Shown: in pieces, positions 60,646-64,000 of the stretch
Layout of the letters: the number at the start of each line of letters is the position of its first letter
Position numbering within the stretch: the stretch's first letter is position 1
From: Niabella insulamsoli
GTDB taxonomy: Bacteria; Bacteroidota; Bacteroidia; Chitinophagales; Chitinophagaceae
Reading direction: 5' to 3'
Assembly (NCBI RefSeq): GCF_039652435.2
Contig: NZ_CP190246.1
Span: 4,298,108 to 4,362,107 of the forward strand
DNA: 64,000 bases
Notes under the pieces: generated by a model
Database searches by the model: none
What the model was told of the DNA's origin: nothing
What the model saw: the letters and a program-made list of their open reading frames with translations, nothing else
Program-made: the position numbers and the translations under genes

Positions 60646-62730
60646 ATGCCCATGAAAGTTTTATTGACAGCCCTTTCTCTTGTTTTTTATTTTTTAGTTT
60701 ATAGCCAGCCTGTCGTAAATCTCGATCAATATAAAAATAACGGCGCTAAGGTTCAGGTCAAAAATCACTTAGTTACAATCGACTGGCCCGCCGGATCCTC
60801 ATCCCGGGCAAAAATGATGCTCGATCTTCGCAGCGAAAACGCATTGCTTCAGAGCCTGCAAATCGCGAAATCAAATACCTATAAAGAAATTGCAAAAGAT
60901 CTTGATCCGGTTTTTATTTTGAGAGTTGGAAAAAGAAAACTCGATCCGGCAAGCGGCGGATGGGATATATTTTTTGATAAAGTACCTAATCAGCCCTACA
61001 CTACCGAGCGTATTGCTTTTAAAAAACAAAAAGCCAGCGTGCATACGGAAGGTGCTTCTACTATAATTAGAATAGACCAGCTCGAGGCCGCGCCCTTTTC
61101 CGGTCAACTTCAAATAACGGTTTACAATGGCAGCCCGTTATTTAATATTGCAGCAGTAATGTCGACAGCGCGCGATTCTACCGCTATTCTTTATGACGCG
61201 GGGCTTGTTAATAAAAAAGGAAACTGGAAAAATATAGCCTGGTCAAACGTACACGACCAAATGGAATATACGCACCCGGCAACCAACACCCGTAGTATTG
61301 ACAAGGAAGTAAAATACCGCACCATCATCGGCGCCAGCGAAACGGGCAGCCTGGCTGTTTTTCCGGCGCCGCACCAATATTTTTATCCGCTCGACGAAGC
61401 TTTCAATTTAAAATTTACCTGGTATGGAAAAAATTATTTGGATAAAATCCCTGAATTTGGAATAGGCATTCGCCAGGAACCTACCGGCGACCGGCGTTTT
61501 GTGCCTTGGTTCAATGCTCCGCCGCATACCGAGCAGCGGTTAAATTTCTTCTGCCTGCTGAGCGATCAATCACCTGACCTGGCGCTGGCTGCGGTTAAAA
61601 AATTTACAAATAATGATGCTTATGTTGCGCTGCCCGGATACAAAACCATGGCTTCTCATTTTCATAATGAATTTATTTCTGACGTTGTGCTCGCCGGCAA
61701 AAATATCCCTGAAAAACCAGAGTTCGTCGACGTACTTAAAAAAGCAGGATTGGATATTGTGAAGTTGGCAGAATTCCATGGGCCCGGCCATCCTAAAGGC
61801 CCGGATTCGCTGCGGTTAGTTGAATTGAAAGCGCTCTTCGACCAAACCAGGCGTTTATCTGATAAAGAGTTTTTGCTGCTGCCCGGCGAAGAAGCGAATA
61901 ACTTTTATGGTGGCCACTGGCTGGCGTTTTTTCCTAAACCCGTGTACTGGGTGATGTCACGAAAAGAAAATGCTCCTTTTGAAACCAACGACCCGGTGTA
62001 TGGAAAAGTGTATCGTGTAGGCAACAAAGCCGAAATGTTGCGCCTTTTAGAAAAAGAAAAAGGTTTGGCCTGGGTGGCGCATGCGAGAACCAAAGCGTCA
62101 ACCGGCTATCCGGATAAATATAAAGACGAAAACTTCTTCAAATCGGATACTTATTTTGGTGCGGCCTGGAAAGCCATTCCCGCTGATCTTTCATGGCCCA
62201 ACCTGAGCCGGCGTGTGTTACACTTAATGGACGATATGGCGAATTGGGGATATAAAAAATATGCGATCGCTGAATCTGACATATTTACTATTACCGAGCA
62301 AAATGAAATGTATGCCCACCTAAACGTGACCTATTTAAAAATGGATCAACTTCCCAAATATGAGCAGGGCTGGCTTCCCGTTTTGGAAACCATGAAAAAA
62401 GGCCGCTTTTTTGTTTCCACCGGCGAAGTTTTAATACCTTCTTTTGCTATCAATGGAAAATCATCCGGATCGACGTTGACACTTTCCGGCAATAAAAAAG
62501 TCACGATAGAAGCTGACCTGAAATGGACATTCCCATTAAAATTTGCAGAAATTGTTTCGGGTGACGGAGAAAAAGTTTATCGTCAAAAAATAAATTTAGA
62601 CCATACACAGGCTTTTGGCCAGCAGCACTTTAAATGGCCTGTAGATCTTACTAATAAAAAATGGGTTCGGATAGAAGCCTGGGATATTGCCGCAAACGGC
62701 GCTTTCACTCCCATGATCTGGATTCAATAA
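60646..62730 (+). CDS. Secreted PHP-like (CehA/McbA-type) protein of unknown function
   Basis: 694 residues with a signal peptide (about 1-22, ending YSQP; start 60646 or 60652). The N-terminal half (to about 330) is beta-rich, like glycan-active accessory domains. The C-terminal half (about 340-600) has SHFHNEF, KLAEFHGPGHPKGP, LLPGEEAN with GGHWLAFFP, and GLAWVAHAR, the order of metal ligands of the PHP metallohydrolase superfamily. A beta domain closes the protein. Probably a secreted phosphoesterase or amidohydrolase; the substrate is unknown. Confidence 0.7.
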   Translation: MPMKVLLTALSLVFYFLVYSQPVVNLDQYKNNGAKVQVKNHLVTIDWPAGSSSRAKMMLDLRSENALLQSLQIAKSNTYKEIAKDLDPVFILRVGKRKLDPASGGWDIFFDKVPNQPYTTERIAFKKQKASVHTEGASTIIRIDQLEAAPFSGQLQITVYNGSPLFNIAAVMSTARDSTAILYDAGLVNKKGNWKNIAWSNVHDQMEYTHPATNTRSIDKEVKYRTIIGASETGSLAVFPAPHQYFYPLDEAFNLKFTWYGKNYLDKIPEFGIGIRQEPTGDRRFVPWFNAPPHTEQRLNFFCLLSDQSPDLALAAVKKFTNNDAYVALPGYKTMASHFHNEFISDVVLAGKNIPEKPEFVDVLKKAGLDIVKLAEFHGPGHPKGPDSLRLVELKALFDQTRRLSDKEFLLLPGEEANNFYGGHWLAFFPKPVYWVMSRKENAPFETNDPVYGKVYRVGNKAEMLRLLEKEKGLAWVAHARTKASTGYPDKYKDENFFKSDTYFGAAWKAIPADLSWPNLSRRVLHLMDDMANWGYKKYAIAESDIFTITEQNEMYAHLNVTYLKMDQLPKYEQGWLPVLETMKKGRFFVSTGEVLIPSFAINGKSSGSTLTLSGNKKVTIEADLKWTFPLKFAEIVSGDGEKVYRQKINLDHTQAFGQQHFKWPVDLTNKKWVRIEAWDIAANGAFTPMIWIQ

Positions 62731-62733
62731 AAA

Positions 62734-63744
62734 TTATAAACCAGCCTGCTTGCTGATTTCAAGCATTCTGTCAATAGGCTTTTTAGCAGCAAGCCTTAAT
62801 GATTCGTCCATGATGATATCAGGCAGCTCATACTTCATACAGAGATAAATTTTTTCCAGCGTATTTCTCTTCATGTGCGGACAGTCGTTGCAGGCACAAC
62901 CATTATCTGGCGGCGCCGGAATAAATTTTTTATCCGGGCTCGACTTTTCCATTTGATGTAAAATACCTGTTTCCGTAGCAACGATAAATTCGGTCGCCTC
63001 GTTTTCAATGGTATATTTTAGCAACCCTGTAGTAGAACCAACAAAATCGGCCATTTTTAACACCGCTTCTTCGCATTCCGGGTGCGCGATAAATTTAGCG
63101 TTGGGATGTTGTTGTTTTAATTTGGTTATTTTTTCCAGGCTGAAAATTTCATGTACCATGCAGGCGCCGTTCCACAGCAACATATCGCGGTTGGTAACTT
63201 TGTTGATATAGGCGCCCAGATTTTTATCTGGAGCAAATATGATTTTCTGCTCCCTGGGGAAACTATCTACGATAATGCGCGCATTACTGCTGGTCACAAT
63301 AACATCGCTTAGCGCTTTAATACCTGCACTGCAATTGATGTAGCTCACCACCACATGGTCGGGATGCTGCTCTTTAAATTTTTGAAACAGCGGCGGCGGG
63401 CAACTATCGCTCAAAGAGCAACCGGCCTTAAAATCAGGAATAACCACCTTTTTTGTGGGATTCAAGATTTTCGCCGTTTCAGCCATAAAATGCACGCCGG
63501 CAAACACGATCATGTCGGCGTCGGTCTTTTCGGCTTCCTGCGCCAATCCAAGGCTATCGCCGATGTAATCTGCAATATCCTGAATATCAGCTTCCTGGTA
63601 ATAATGCGCCAGGATCACAGCGTTCTTTTCTTTTTTCAGCTTCGTGATTTCCTCAAACAGATCAAGGGTCGGATCAATTTCCAAATCCAAAAATCCGTTT
63701 GCGTCCAACGCTTGCTTCGCCTCATTTAAAACTGCTGTTTCCAT
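62734..63744 (-). CDS. nadA: Quinolinate synthase NadA
   Basis: 336 residues. It condenses iminoaspartate with dihydroxyacetone phosphate to quinolinate, using a [4Fe-4S] cluster. AHYYQEADIQDIADYIGDSLGLAQ at the N-terminus, YINCSAGIKA, a Cys at GACMVHE and the late CACNDCPHMKRN hold the three cluster cysteines and substrate contacts. nadB and nadC are not here. Convergent with the PHP-like gene, 3 bp between stops. Confidence 0.94.
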   Translation of the reverse strand: METAVLNEAKQALDANGFLDLEIDPTLDLFEEITKLKKEKNAVILAHYYQEADIQDIADYIGDSLGLAQEAEKTDADMIVFAGVHFMAETAKILNPTKKVVIPDFKAGCSLSDSCPPPLFQKFKEQHPDHVVVSYINCSAGIKALSDVIVTSSNARIIVDSFPREQKIIFAPDKNLGAYINKVTNRDMLLWNGACMVHEIFSLEKITKLKQQHPNAKFIAHPECEEAVLKMADFVGSTTGLLKYTIENEATEFIVATETGILHQMEKSSPDKKFIPAPPDNGCACNDCPHMKRNTLEKIYLCMKYELPDIIMDESLRLAAKKPIDRMLEISKQAGL

Positions 63745-64000
63745 CGTGCATATTTTTTAATCTGGTGCAATGATACAAAGGCAAAGCAAATTTCTTGAAA
63801 CAAATTTTTGTGCCGCCTCTATTATCCTAATAATAATTATATATATATTTTTTAAATAAAAACCTATTATTATTAGGGATGTGAATTAGTGGATAAACAG
63901 TAATTCACAATTACTACAAAATTAAAACTTTATTGTTTTCCACAGTTAAGGGCAGTTAATTAACAATGGCACTGTCCAGTCCTCCTTTATCGCCCTTGGT
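63745..64000. other. AT-rich region with inverted repeat and DnaA-box-like sequences
   Basis: No gene is visible. Perfect 12-bp arms CCTAATAATAAT (63826-63837) and ATTATTATTAGG (63866-63877) flank 28 AT-rich bases. Within the next 70 bases lie three DnaA-box-like 9-mers, each one base from consensus TTATNCACA: TTATCCACT (63888-63896, minus strand), TAATTCACA (63901-63909) and TTTTCCACA (63936-63944). The combination resembles a replication origin, but dnaA and other usual neighbours are not seen and the window ends here. Confidence 0.4.

Noticed and set aside
1..64000. Mobile elements, prophage or CRISPR arrays
   Set aside because: No transposase, integrase, phage structural cluster (apart from the T6SS) or regularly spaced repeat array was seen on either strand.

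Overview
The window looks like a chromosome segment from a Bacteroidota bacterium, most likely of the Chitinophagaceae type. The evidence is: family content (TIGR02757, DUF2911, DUF4138/TraN-like, Bacteroidota-type arginase and YbeY variants), promoter -7 boxes of the TAnnTTTG type, weak Shine-Dalgarno sequences, and a type VI secretion system of the Bacteroidota-specific subtype iii. No insertion sequence, integrase, prophage or CRISPR array was seen.

Layout. Positions 1-9.1 kb are mostly leftward housekeeping and accessory genes: TIGR02757 protein, serine hydrolase, a Fic-fold protein with altered key residues, a transsulfuration enzyme, tandem DUF2911 proteins, ACP phosphodiesterase-like protein, alpha/beta hydrolase and a MazG-like protein. 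From 9.4 to 13.4 kb come a bacterial deoxyhypusine-synthase-family enzyme, a 431-bp intergenic region holding two head-to-tail ~162-bp structured repeats, a degenerate M23-like secreted protein and an M28 peptidase. From 13.6 to 27.3 kb is core biology: rpiB-tatC, a CNNM/CorC protein, gmk, bestrophin, murA with Asp at the usual catalytic Cys, DUF420-SCO, a PQQ sugar dehydrogenase, an SDR gene without a normal start codon, an SMR transporter, manC and kdsD.

Positions 27.4-49.1 kb hold the type VI secretion cluster, built as two divergent arms around 34.4-34.6 kb. The leftward arm encodes baseplate and membrane parts (tssG, tssN, tssK, tssO, a PKD protein, tssE, tssF). The rightward arm encodes Hcp, VgrG, a DUF4123 adaptor, an extended PAAR tip, two probable cargo proteins (a 644-aa protein with a serine-less hydrolase-like elbow and a 322-aa metzincin-type zinc protease), ClpV, TssB, a second Hcp with a Gly/Ser tail, TssC, a secreted coiled-coil protein and a lytic transglycosylase. 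The canonical TssJ/L/M membrane complex is absent, as expected for subtype iii. The PAAR-to-metzincin block is the most promising little-described part of the window.

Positions 49.4-64 kb return to core genes: recQ, tRNA-Phe, mnmG, ybeY, feoA, nadD, chrA, a DUF5715-like protein, fabG, an arginase-family protein, a Gfo/Idh/MocA oxidoreductase, a PHP-like secreted protein and nadA. The last 250 bp are AT-rich with a long inverted repeat and three DnaA-box-like sequences. A ~60-85-bp palindromic intergenic element occurs three times (about 6.9, 9.3 and 37.1 kb), once inside the type VI cluster at the start of the cargo block.
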